A model generated the notes under the pieces. The model ran no database searches and was not told the DNA's origin. It was given only the letters and a program-made list of their open reading frames with translations. Shown here piece by piece: positions 34,102 to 41,889 of a DNA stretch of 64,000 bases (position 1 is the first letter of the stretch; each line of letters begins with the position of its first letter). This DNA is from Chitinophaga filiformis (GTDB lineage Bacteria; Bacteroidota; Bacteroidia; Chitinophagales; Chitinophagaceae). The position numbers and the translations under genes were made by a program. The stretch is from positions 62,001-126,000 of the forward strand of contig NZ_JAKIRP010000014.1 in assembly GCF_021646545.1 (NCBI RefSeq). Direction: 5' to 3'.

Positions 34102-36177
34102 TTATTTTCTGCTGTTCCAGTTAAAGCTTATTCCTGCGAAGTAAGAGCGGCCATACCACATCGGCAAAATGCCTCCCGTCGCGTGTGCCTGTCCGCTGGT
34201 CAATGTTGAATTGCGGATATTGGTATTATCAAAAAGGTTCCTGACGCCTGCATTGACAGCCACATACTTCGTGATATTCTTCGTAGCTGTAAGATCTGCC
34301 TGGTGAAAGGCTTCCGTTCTCACCTCATGTATGAACGCCGGTGCATTCGTGGTGGTCACTTCTTCATAATCCGGCCGTTCACCACTGAATTTGTAAGAGA
34401 GGTTCAATGCCGCCCCTATCTTCCTGAAACGATAGGTAATGTTCGCATTCACTTCCGGCGTCCAGGTGAACTCCGGACTGGGATAGGTTTTATTGTACGC
34501 CTCATCGTCCGCAAACTGGTTATACCTACCTATGTAAGAGAAGCCTGCATTCACCTGCAGCTCTTTCCAGTTCAGCACTCCACTCAGTGTGCCACCTGTA
34601 GTTTTAAACTTACTGATGTTCACATAGGTAGACGTATCCGAACCATTGATGGTTGCGACATCTATCCTGTCATTGAAATCATTGTAAAATCCGGTTGCCG
34701 TTACATTCACACGTACAGGCCCTTTCTGTATTGCCTGCCAGCTTACTGATCCTGTGAAACTGTTTGAATATTCTGCCTTCAGATCACTGTTCCCTTTTAT
34801 AGAATGGCTGGCGTCAAAGAAATAGAAGTACAGTTCTCTCAGTGCCGGCGCCCTGAAGCCACGGGCATAAGATAAACGCAGGTCCAGATTACTCCGTAGC
34901 GCAAACTTTGTATTAATGGAAGGGATCACTGGTGGTGCGTCATAAACGGAGTTCTTACTCAGTCTTACACCCGGGCGCACATTCAGCCAGCGTATTGGTT
35001 TAATCTCTGTGGAAAAGAACAGGGAATAATCACTGATATCCGGTGTACCCAGTATCCGCTCACCGGAGGAGCCGTCCCTGCGGTATTCAATACCGGGTTG
35101 AAATGACCATACCGGCGATAATGTATACTGTGCAGTTCCCCTGAAGAAGATCGTATTGAATTTGGAAACATCCTGCGCTCCTGCATCGGAAGAAAGCACT
35201 TCCGTATTGTTTGTAAAATCTTTGATAGTAGTACGTATCACCCTTTGGTACTGCTGATACGAAGCCGTACCATTCACACTCAGGGCTTTATTCACCTGCC
35301 ATACTGCCTGCGCCTGATGCGTATAGCGATCTGTCAGGTAATGCTGGTCTGTTGCCTTGCCATTGTCAAAATTGATATCGCCTCTGCTGATGATATCTTC
35401 ATCGAGATAATCGAGCCGGTACCATACTTTGAGATGATCATTACTATACCCGAATGAACCATTGGCCATCAGCTGATCTTTCGGTTTCCAGGCTTTCTTT
35501 CTGCCTGTCAGTGTATCACTCCATCCACCGAAATCATTGCGGGTAATACCACCGCCGGCAAAGAAGCCATTATGTCCCCACTGAAAGCCCAGGTTCTCAT
35601 TATGTACACCTTTACCGCTAAATGCTGCGTATTCTTTTCCAACTGTCTCTTCCTGTACTCTTGCTGTAACCGACAACTGACTACCACCATGATACTTCTT
35701 CGTGATAATATTGATAACGCCAGCTAATGCGTCGGTACCATATACCACCGACATGGGGCCCTCAACTATTTCAATTCTTTCTATTGTATTAATATCTATC
35801 TGTGTAAGACTCTGCCGGGTGCTGCCCCTGTCAACCAATGGCACGCCATCCAGCAGTATCTTTACATTTGTGCCGGACATGCCCATTATTTCTACATCTG
35901 TTTCTCCCAGTGTGGCATCATTGGAGAAACGCACGCCCAGTTCATTATCCAGCACTCCCAATACATTAGTAGCGCCGCGCAATTTCATATACTCACCGGA
36001 AATGGTCCGTACCTGGTAAACCGATTGTTTCAATGACTGCGGGGTATATTGCCCTGTTACCACTACGTCACGCAAACGTACTGAATCAGCTATAACGGTA
36101 GCCGGTGCGACTGACTGCGCCCATGCGCCGTTGCACAATGCAATAGAAAGTCCCAGCACTGTAAGATGTGACCTCAT
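34102..36177 (-). CDS. TonB-dependent receptor, first gene of the heme operon
   Basis: A 691-residue receptor starting at MRSHLTVLGLSIALCNGAWAQ (36177). The longer open frame to 36273 adds sequence unlike a signal peptide. The plug shows VRLRDVVVTGQYTPQSLKQSVYQV (a TonB-box-like stretch), VLGVLDNELGVRFSND, EIMGMSGTNVKILLDGVPLVDRG and IERIEIVEGPMSVVYGTDALAGVINIITKKY. The barrel ends ...YFAGISFNWNSRK. It lacks STN and carboxypeptidase-like domains, as in heme or siderophore receptors. It should be the promoter-proximal gene of an eight-gene operon reaching 26732; the candidate control region is at 36346-36433. Confidence 0.88.
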   Translation of the reverse strand: MRSHLTVLGLSIALCNGAWAQSVAPATVIADSVRLRDVVVTGQYTPQSLKQSVYQVRTISGEYMKLRGATNVLGVLDNELGVRFSNDATLGETDVEIMGMSGTNVKILLDGVPLVDRGSTRQSLTQIDINTIERIEIVEGPMSVVYGTDALAGVINIITKKYHGGSQLSVTARVQEETVGKEYAAFSGKGVHNENLGFQWGHNGFFAGGGITRNDFGGWSDTLTGRKKAWKPKDQLMANGSFGYSNDHLKVWYRLDYLDEDIISRGDINFDNGKATDQHYLTDRYTHQAQAVWQVNKALSVNGTASYQQYQRVIRTTIKDFTNNTEVLSSDAGAQDVSKFNTIFFRGTAQYTLSPVWSFQPGIEYRRDGSSGERILGTPDISDYSLFFSTEIKPIRWLNVRPGVRLSKNSVYDAPPVIPSINTKFALRSNLDLRLSYARGFRAPALRELYFYFFDASHSIKGNSDLKAEYSNSFTGSVSWQAIQKGPVRVNVTATGFYNDFNDRIDVATINGSDTSTYVNISKFKTTGGTLSGVLNWKELQVNAGFSYIGRYNQFADDEAYNKTYPSPEFTWTPEVNANITYRFRKIGAALNLSYKFSGERPDYEEVTTTNAPAFIHEVRTEAFHQADLTATKNITKYVAVNAGVRNLFDNTNIRNSTLTSGQAHATGGILPMWYGRSYFAGISFNWNSRK

Positions 36178-36345
36178 AAAGTATAGTAGCGTTAACCCCT
36201 CAGAGTTGTTAGAACAAAAGATCCCCTGTCGCAATATTTGAATAAGACAATACGGCGACCTATGCGGATGCATTACCTGTGTTAAATAAAATATGTTATG
36301 GTATTACACGAACTACAGCGGAGAATGTAGCTATTGTATAATATT

Positions 36346-36433
36346 GGCGGAGTAATAATACATGCAAAGAAAGCATGTAGCGGACAAATAAGTTTATCGA
36401 TTCAGGAAAATGATTTACGCGAAAAGGAAAATC
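36346..36433 (-). promoter_or_regulatory. Shared heme-island control region, copy 1 (receptor operon)
   Basis: On the minus strand an upstream pair of ATTTTCC boxes (GGAAAA on the plus strand at 36405 and 36426, 21 bp apart) is followed by TTTCTTTG (36372-36365) as a -7-like element, then ATTACTCCGCC (36356-36346). The proximal box begins exactly 32 bp from the -7 element, as at 37004 and 41485. No good -33 element is present, as expected of an activator-dependent promoter. The receptor gene starts at 36177. Confidence 0.65.
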
Positions 36434-36750
36434 TACCTGATCAGTTCATATACCTGTTGCAGTAATATGGCTTCGCTCATCGCTTCTTTCATATTCAGCC
36501 ATTCCTGCCGGTTGAAAGTAAAACTGATATCCCGGCAGGGAGAGTGTACAACTACACGCTCTTCTCCATCCGGAAATAGCATACAGCAATCGTAGAAATT
36601 CTGATGCTCCAATGTTTCGTAGAATAGTTGAAAATCCTGTGGTGTGAAGTTCAGGACCAGGTTATTATGCCAGATATAAACTGTCTGGCAATTCACACAA
36701 TGGCTGATGTGGGCTTGGTCCTTCCTGCACAGTGTTCTGATATCGCACAT
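36433..36750 (-). CDS. Small Cys-containing conserved protein in the heme island (unknown function)
   Basis: A 105-residue cytoplasmic protein. The N-terminus has four Cys in MCDIRTLCRKDQAHISHCVNCQTVYIWHNNLVL, of which CVNC looks like half of a metal-binding knuckle. A further CC pair and a CRDISFTF segment follow (FYDCCMLFPDGEERVVVHSPCRDIS). The last 30 residues are an acidic helix. I recall similar small proteins (perhaps DUF6686) in Bacteroidota but cannot confirm the family. Its own upstream region (36965-37033) carries the same control element as the receptor operon and hmuT, so it belongs to the heme regulon. A role in heme or iron sensing or binding is a guess. Confidence 0.65.
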   Translation of the reverse strand: MCDIRTLCRKDQAHISHCVNCQTVYIWHNNLVLNFTPQDFQLFYETLEHQNFYDCCMLFPDGEERVVVHSPCRDISFTFNRQEWLNMKEAMSEAILLQQVYELIR

Positions 36751-36964
36751 ACTTTTTTGTTTATGGGTTCGGTAGAATCACAGCACTCCATCCGGAGCGC
36801 TGTGCTGGAAATATCCGGCCTGCCTGGTCAGCGGCCTGTCTGTAATGCTGACCGGCATTGAGAATGACTTCGCAGAAAGTTTCTGAGGATAGTAAAAATA
36901 TTTTTGGGAGCTGACAAACAATGGATGCCTGCAGCATGATATATCAATCACTCTTTACGCAATT

Positions 36965-37033
36965 CAAAAATAGGAAGTAGTGACAAGGAAGAATGCTCAA
37001 ATGAGGAAAACGATTTGTCTATTAGGGAAAATA
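36965..37033 (-). promoter_or_regulatory. Shared heme-island control region, copy 2 (small Cys gene)
   Basis: Minus strand: TATTTTTG (36972-36965) is an exact -7 match. GGAAAA boxes on the plus strand lie at 37005 and 37026, 21 bp apart. The proximal box starts 32 bp from the -7 element. The 30-bp stretch 37004-37033 matches 36404-36433 at about 20 positions (AGGAAAAnGATTT, then GGAAAAT). The regulated start codon is at 36750. Confidence 0.65.
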
Positions 37034-37172
37034 TCGGGATAGATAACGGGGTAGCACAATGCGCCAATTCAGGCCTTGCACTGGAACGTTCAATCTTAGC
37101 AGTGACGGCGGTGGATGAAGCCCATGGCTGATAGAGTTTTCATCGTCATATCATGACTATACCACAAACAAA

Positions 37173-37204
37173 AACGGATTAAATACAAATGCATTTAATC
37201 CGTT
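37173..37204 (-). terminator. Intrinsic terminator of the hmuTUVS operon
   Basis: AACGGATTAAAT (37173-37184) pairs perfectly with ATTTAATCCGTT (37193-37204) over eight bases. On the minus strand the stem is followed by TTTTTGTTTG, giving a standard T-tract. It lies 76 bp beyond the hmuS stop. Confidence 0.88.
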
Positions 37205-37279
37205 CAATATTGAATGATGATGGCACCAGGTTACACACAAGGCACTCCCGAGGAAGCGTTGTACAACATTCATCTTTCA

Positions 37280-38311
37280 CTACAACTCCGCCGCCAGCGC
37301 GCGCCATTCCACCAGCTCCGGATTACCCGGCTTACGCTTACCGAAAAATTGAGCAATCATCTCTTCTGCATCGTCAAACACTTCTACTGACGTTACAATG
37401 CCATCCACAGAAGGCTTCTCCACTACCCAACATTGTGTAATAACATCGGTTTTAAGATGAAGATTGAAGTCCTCATCCATTACATTGATCCAGTTAGGAA
37501 TGGCCACGATCTTCTGCACAGGCCCTGTATGGATTTCAATATTACCCGGATTACCTACGAACACCATCATCTCCAACCCGGTAGCAGCAGCCTTTTCCAA
37601 CAATGTTTTTACACAATCATTGCTGATGCGGCGAGTATACTTACCTTCTGCCAGTTCCAGCGCCCGCACCCTGGACAGCTTATGTTTCATAAGCAGGGGG
37701 AAGAAATCATGCGTATCCTGTAATGCAGCCCAGCCCTGAAGAAAAGCTTCCTTATCAGCCTCTTTCTCAACGTACACCGGAGCAGGGAGATCGGGCGTTA
37801 CTTTAATAACAGCAGGCTGTTCTGCCGCAGTAAAGCTGGCAACCACTGCATCCCAGGCAGCAAGGTTGGTTTGTTCTACCGCATAGATCTTTATGATGGC
37901 AGTTCCTTGTGCATCAAATATCTGGAGAGATTTTTTGAAGCCAATGCTATCGTCTGTTTCCACGGCAAAGCCATATTTCCAGCGGGAGAAAAACATACGC
38001 AGGTCAATATCTTTTCCCAGCACAGTGCCTACATGTTTATTTCCGGTATCCACTGTTTCAAAGACACCTTTACGTTCTATTACACAGTTTTCATTGCGCG
38101 TCAGCACCATCACCTTTCCAAGGGCAGGCATAGCCTGTATCAGGGCAGGAAACTCATTCTTCAGATGTTTTACAGTACCACCGGTGCACGCAGCCACCAG
38201 CTGTCCTTCACTGACCTGTAACTGCCTGGCAGCATCACGGATCCTTGTTTTCGGATGTTGTTCACGAAAGGCCAGCCATTGTTCTTTTAAAGTTGTCAGA
38301 GTTGCGTTCAT
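37280..38311 (-). CDS. hmuS: Hemin-degrading/heme-trafficking protein HmuS (HemS/ChuS family)
   Basis: A 343-residue cytoplasmic protein with the two repeated halves of the HemS family: RDAARQLQVSEGQLVAACTGG...LGKVMVLTRNENCVIERKG...DIDLRMFFSRWKYGFAVE in the first half, and RISNDCVKTLLEKAAATGLEMMVFVGNPGNIEIHTGPVQKI...WINVMDEDFNLHL in the second. Such proteins bind incoming heme and in some species break it down or hand it on. The C-terminal part ends at a typical position. The start at 38311 is 2 bp after the hmuV stop, so the gene is co-transcribed with the heme ABC importer. The heme-binding His is expected in the second half but I do not assign it. Confidence 0.93.
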   Translation of the reverse strand: MNATLTTLKEQWLAFREQHPKTRIRDAARQLQVSEGQLVAACTGGTVKHLKNEFPALIQAMPALGKVMVLTRNENCVIERKGVFETVDTGNKHVGTVLGKDIDLRMFFSRWKYGFAVETDDSIGFKKSLQIFDAQGTAIIKIYAVEQTNLAAWDAVVASFTAAEQPAVIKVTPDLPAPVYVEKEADKEAFLQGWAALQDTHDFFPLLMKHKLSRVRALELAEGKYTRRISNDCVKTLLEKAAATGLEMMVFVGNPGNIEIHTGPVQKIVAIPNWINVMDEDFNLHLKTDVITQCWVVEKPSVDGIVTSVEVFDDAEEMIAQFFGKRKPGNPELVEWRALAAEL

Positions 38312-38313
38312 TT

Positions 38314-39162
38314 TTACAATACTTTTAATGCCTTTGCGGCAGGTGATTGAAATAAGCCACCGGCAGCGGCGGTAACCACCAGCGGATAATGACAGTGAGG
38401 ATGTGCCAACACAGCTGCATCCACACCGAAACAGTTTTTAATATGAGCTGACGTGAAGATCTCTTCCACAGTTCCCTGCGCATATACCCTGCCATCCTTC
38501 AACATCAGCAGCTTAGTGGCATAAGCGGCAGCCAGCTGAAAGTCGTGCAGCACGGCTACGACCAGTACACCACTGGCGGCCAGCGCGGAGGCCAGTTGTA
38601 ATGACAACTGCTGATGCAGGATATCCATTCCCGTTACCGGTTCATCCAGCAGCAACATTTTCCTGCCGGCATAGTTGGTAGCCTGCAGATCGGGTGCCTC
38701 CAGCAATTGTGCGAGCACACGCGCCATTTGTACACGCTGCTTTTGTCCTCCCGATAATGTCGGGTATGTTCTGTCGCGCAGGTTATGTACCTGCATCACC
38801 TTTAAGGTGTAACTAATGATCTCTTTGTCTGCAGCAGAAAGATGGGCATTATAGACATAACGGCCCATACTTACGACCTCTGCCACAGTGAATGGCTGAT
38901 TTAAAGTCAATTGTTGTGACAACACTGCCCTTGTGCGGGCCTGCGCTGTTACCGGCAATGTCTTTAGTTCCTCTCCTCCGATCATTACACTACCCCGGTA
39001 TTGCATGTATTCCCCCGCTATTACTTTCAGCAATGTCGATTTTCCTGCGCCATTGGCGCCCATGATCACGCACAGTTCTCCGGCTTCTGCTTCCAGGTTA
39101 ACGCCTTCCAGGATCTTCATTTTACCGAGTGAAAGCGAAATATCTTTTACGCACAACATCAT
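38314..39162 (-). CDS. hmuV: Heme ABC importer ATPase HmuV
   Basis: A protein of about 282 residues starting at MMLCVKDISLSLGKMKIL; the ATG overlaps the hmuU stop in an ATGA junction (39162-39159). The longer open frame to 39273 is hmuU coding sequence in another frame. Walker A is MGANGAGKST, the signature LSGGQKQRVQMARVLAQLL, and Walker B KMLLLDEPVTGMD, followed by the switch His in VVAVLHDFQLAAAYA. It powers heme uptake through the HmuU permease at the inner membrane. The insertion between signature and Walker B (APDLQATNYAGR) is common in HmuV. Confidence 0.94.
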   Translation of the reverse strand: MMLCVKDISLSLGKMKILEGVNLEAEAGELCVIMGANGAGKSTLLKVIAGEYMQYRGSVMIGGEELKTLPVTAQARTRAVLSQQLTLNQPFTVAEVVSMGRYVYNAHLSAADKEIISYTLKVMQVHNLRDRTYPTLSGGQKQRVQMARVLAQLLEAPDLQATNYAGRKMLLLDEPVTGMDILHQQLSLQLASALAASGVLVVAVLHDFQLAAAYATKLLMLKDGRVYAQGTVEEIFTSAHIKNCFGVDAAVLAHPHCHYPLVVTAAAGGLFQSPAAKALKVL

Positions 39163-40223
39163 GCAGGTATGGTCCTTTTTTCTTTGATAATAAGCCAGAG
39201 GAAAAATGGTGCGCCTATTACAGCGGTGATAATTCCTACCGGCAATTCCGCAGGTGCTACAATGGTACGGCACAAGAGGTCTGCAACAGTCAGCAGTACT
39301 GCGCCAGACAGTGCAGCACCCGGTATTAATATGCTGTAATCAGGTCCGGTAAATTGACGTACGATATGTGGTACGATCAGACCTATAAATCCGATGATGC
39401 CTGCTACCGCCACGCCTGCCGCGACTGCCATCGTTGCAAAGATGATCAGCAGCGATTTCAGCCTCGGTACCCGCACACCACTATGCATGGCTTCCCTTTC
39501 ACCCAGGGCCAGCAGGTTCAGTGCTGGCGCCAGGCGGGGCAGCATGATCAGCGGAATGATAACGAAAGGCGCTACCCCTGATACTGTCTGCCAGCTGGCA
39601 CCTCCCAGGCTGCCGAGCGACCAGAAAGTGATACTGCGTAATTGTTCATTGTTGGCCAGGTAAGTCATCAGGCCAGTAACAGATTCACACAATGCTCTTA
39701 CGGCAATACCCGCCAGCAGCATTGTGGAAATAGCAGCCTGTCCGCCCGTACGGGCAATGCGGAAAATAAACAAAGTAGTAATGACCGCTCCTGCAAATGC
39801 CGCCAGGTTCAATGCATAAAAATTCAATACCGGCGCCTGCTCAAATACAGGCAATGCACTTTGTACGATGATCATCACCACCGCTGCCATCGAAGCACCG
39901 GAACTGATACCGATCAGGCCCGGATCTGCCAGCGGATTCCGGAACAAACCCTGCAGTGATGCCCCTGCCACACCAAGTCCCGCGCCTATTAATGCACCCA
40001 GCATCACCCTCGGCAGGCGGATCATCCACAGTACGCCGGGCATATTCTCTTCATAGGCTACAGGCAGGTGGATGCCTGCCTTATCCAGCAGGATCGCAAG
40101 TACCTGCATCGCAGATATATGCATGGCGCCTGTACCGGTTGCCAGCAGTATCACTATGATGAGCAACACACTCAATATGGTGATACTGCTGACGCGTTTT
40201 ATGTTTGCTATATTCATTGGCAT
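39159..40223 (-). CDS. hmuU: Heme ABC importer permease HmuU (FecCD family)
   Basis: A 354-residue polytopic inner membrane protein of the BtuC/FecCD family, expected to have ten helices and act as a dimer. Hallmarks are RLPRVMLGALIGAGLGVAGASLQGLFRNPLADPGLIGISSGA near residue 55-100, ITFWSLGSLGGASW in the middle, and GIIGFIGLIVPHIVRQFTGPDY at the ATPase-coupling loop. It ends with a run of basic residues (IKEKRTIPA). Met1 and Met3 are both possible starts. It sits between hmuT and hmuV, overlapping hmuV by four bases. Confidence 0.94.
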   Translation of the reverse strand: MPMNIANIKRVSSITILSVLLIIVILLATGTGAMHISAMQVLAILLDKAGIHLPVAYEENMPGVLWMIRLPRVMLGALIGAGLGVAGASLQGLFRNPLADPGLIGISSGASMAAVVMIIVQSALPVFEQAPVLNFYALNLAAFAGAVITTLFIFRIARTGGQAAISTMLLAGIAVRALCESVTGLMTYLANNEQLRSITFWSLGSLGGASWQTVSGVAPFVIIPLIMLPRLAPALNLLALGEREAMHSGVRVPRLKSLLIIFATMAVAAGVAVAGIIGFIGLIVPHIVRQFTGPDYSILIPGAALSGAVLLTVADLLCRTIVAPAELPVGIITAVIGAPFFLWLIIKEKRTIPA

Positions 40224-40282
40224 TTATTCATTCATCGGACATATCCTAAACACACTCTCTCTTATGGAGTCAGATGCAGTTC

Positions 40283-41128
40283 TCAGGAATTCAACTTTCC
40301 TGCCAGTTCCTGCACAGCCTGTATTACGCGCGGTCCGAAACCCGTCAGCAGCTGACCATCCATTACGATCACCTTCTTTTGTTTGCCTGCTGTTGTCTGT
40401 GCAATGCCCTGTACTTTCAGCAGGCCATCCACACCGCCCATGCTTTTTAATCCGTCGTCAAACATGAGGATCACATCCGGATTGGCAGTCACCAACGCTT
40501 CAGGTGTCAATGGTTTGAAATCATTGAACCCGGTAGCTGCGTTCTGTGCACCAGCAAGCGCGATAATTTTATCGAGCGGCGTTTCTTTACCTGCTACCAT
40601 CATTGTACCCGCACCACGGGCGTAGATGAACAATACTTTTTTAGGTTGTGCCTTTATATGTAATGCCTGCTGCTCTTTATCCAGTTGTTTTACCAGGGCA
40701 GCGCCTTTCTCCGGCACTTTCAGCGCAGCAGCTACTTCTGTGATCAGTTTTTTTGTTCCGGCCACAGAGAAATCCTGTTTCATCAACACCGTCTTGACAC
40801 CCACACTTTTGAATTGTTCGATCACTGCCGGTTGAATAAAATTGTCAGTAGCCAGGATCAGGTCTGGCTGTAATGCCAGTACAGGCTCCGCAGAAATGTT
40901 CCTGTTATGGCCCACTTTTGCTACCTGCTTCATGCTGGCAGGATAAGTACTCGTTACATCCACCCCCACCAGGGCACTCTCAAATCCTAACGCACATACA
41001 ATCTCGGTAACAGCCCCGTTCAGGGATACAATGCGTTTAGATCCCTGTTGCGCGCTAACATTCATCGCTGCCAACAGGCAGACAGCCAATGACACGATCA
41101 ATGACCGTATCCTTATATGATTCATCAT
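40283..41128 (-). CDS. hmuT: Heme ABC importer periplasmic binding protein HmuT
   Basis: A protein of about 281 residues; the start is chosen at tandem Mets (41128/41125, MMNHIRIRSLIVSLAVCLLAAMNVSAQ), giving a clear signal peptide. The frame extending to 41209 is leader RNA sequence. The mature protein is a class III binding protein: RIVSLNGAVTEIVCALGFESALVGVDVTSTYP, LALQPDLILATDN, VLFIYARGAGTMMVAG, FNDFKPLTPEALVTANPDVILMF and LLTGFGPRVIQAVQEL. These match heme-binding HmuT. First gene of hmuTUVS. The control region is about 300-390 bp upstream, with a hairpin in the leader. Confidence 0.93.
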   Translation of the reverse strand: MMNHIRIRSLIVSLAVCLLAAMNVSAQQGSKRIVSLNGAVTEIVCALGFESALVGVDVTSTYPASMKQVAKVGHNRNISAEPVLALQPDLILATDNFIQPAVIEQFKSVGVKTVLMKQDFSVAGTKKLITEVAAALKVPEKGAALVKQLDKEQQALHIKAQPKKVLFIYARGAGTMMVAGKETPLDKIIALAGAQNAATGFNDFKPLTPEALVTANPDVILMFDDGLKSMGGVDGLLKVQGIAQTTAGKQKKVIVMDGQLLTGFGPRVIQAVQELAGKLNS

Positions 41129-41179
41129 AATCTGATTAAAGTAAGAATGACAATAAATAGTGTTGAAAAGAAGAAATGA

Positions 41180-41213
41180 ATGGTTGACCCTACCCGGGGT
41201 TTGGGCCAACCAT
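41180..41213 (-). promoter_or_regulatory. Leader hairpin upstream of hmuT
   Basis: ATGGTTG (41180-41186) pairs with CAACCAT (41207-41213), and the interior CCC/GGG bases extend the stem with mismatches, giving a 34-bp imperfect palindrome about 52 bp before the hmuT start. It could be an operator, an attenuator or an RNA-stability element. Confidence 0.55.
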
Positions 41214-41425
41214 CGCTTACCATAAGCATTTTTACTCCGCCATGCTCAGGCAAGAACTTTGAATAAGTTATCGCATACAGGATACCGGGAAGTCAGGTAT
41301 TGGCACAATGAGGCCATTACGGAACTTCACAGCTGTCCGGTACAGTTTTACCAGTAACTAAAATTAAAAGTGTAGTCAGCCGAGAATGATATATAGGGAT
41401 ATATCAGCAATAGACTGACAGGTGC

Positions 41426-41521
41426 GGCGGAGTAATTGAGTGATGCAAATCTATGTCATAGAAATGTAACAAACTAATCGGATCGGGAAAATTTTATGAC
41501 AATCTTTACGCAAAAGGAAAT
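41426..41521 (-). promoter_or_regulatory. Shared heme-island control region, copy 3 (hmuTUVS)
   Basis: Minus strand: TAGATTTG (41453-41446) is an exact -7 element, followed by the same ATTACTCCGCC block (41436-41426) seen at 36346. The plus-strand box GGGAAAAT starts at 41485, again exactly 32 bp from the -7 element. A further AAGGAAAT with TTTACGC lies at 41505-41521. In copy 1 the same words TTTACGC and AAAAGGAAA flank the distal box. Confidence 0.65.
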
Positions 41522-41629
41522 ATTTACGCCTTTCAATGTTTCATGTGGGAAGTTCGTGAGGGGGTTAAACTAAATGGTTTCTGCCATTGTTAAATATACA
41601 TTACCTATCACCGGAAAAACTTTAAACCC

Positions 41630-41881
41630 ATGGATTGGGATGAAATACTGAATCCACTATCGCCATACTATCAGAGTGCGATGCAGGAACAACAACAACT
41701 TGTGAATCTGCAGGATGGACTAATATCAGCTGCCAGAGAACTGATGTCATCCGTTTACCCGCAGATATATCACCTTGAATCGGCCGGATACACAGAACTT
41801 GAAAACACCATTATTTCAGAATGTGTGAAACTGTCGTGTAAACTGAACGATATCATACTGAAGTACCAGATAGAAAAATAG
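41630..41881 (+). CDS. Small hypothetical protein
   Basis: An 83-residue, mildly acidic, probably helical protein (MDWDEILNPLSPYYQSAMQEQQQLVNLQDGLISAARELMSSVY...CVKLSCKLNDIILKYQIEK). No signal peptide, membrane segment or recognised domain. The composition is protein-like, and the gene is the only plus-strand frame in this interval. It is convergent with the DUF4249 gene, whose stop lies 9 bp away, and divergent from hmuT. Not a shadow of another gene, but without homologue evidence it could still be spurious. Confidence 0.5.
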   Translation: MDWDEILNPLSPYYQSAMQEQQQLVNLQDGLISAARELMSSVYPQIYHLESAGYTELENTIISECVKLSCKLNDIILKYQIEK

Positions 41882-41889
41882 CCGCTGTA

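Larger units (their letters stand above)
36751..37279. other. 529-bp intergenic region with hairpins and a control element
   Basis: No gene is visible. From the left it holds a hairpin CACAGC-a-CTCC/GGAG-c-GCTGTG (36779-36804), a GGTCAGC/GCTGACC stem (36826-36853) and a TGATATATCA palindrome (36937-36946). Then come the shared control element (36965-37033), about 130 bp without recognised features, and the terminator of the hmuTUVS operon (37173-37204). Confidence 0.6.
41129..41629. other. 501-bp regulatory region between hmuT and the small plus-strand gene
   Basis: Apart from the leader hairpin (41180-41213) and the shared control element (41426-41521) it contains an inverted repeat GATATAT-aggg-ATATATC (41388-41405), close to the TGATATATCA palindrome at 36937. 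No coding sequence was recognised. Confidence 0.6.

Noticed and set aside
36274..36345. N-terminal extension of the first TonB receptor and neighbouring AT-rich DNA considered as coding
   Set aside because: The extension to 36273 lacks signal-peptide character, and Met at 36177 begins a proper one; the region beyond 36273 fits a promoter region.
41129..41400. Cobalamin-type riboswitch before hmuT
   Set aside because: The conserved GCCACTG and adenosyl-binding core words of the cobalamin switch are not seen in order on the minus strand, and the operon encodes a heme importer.
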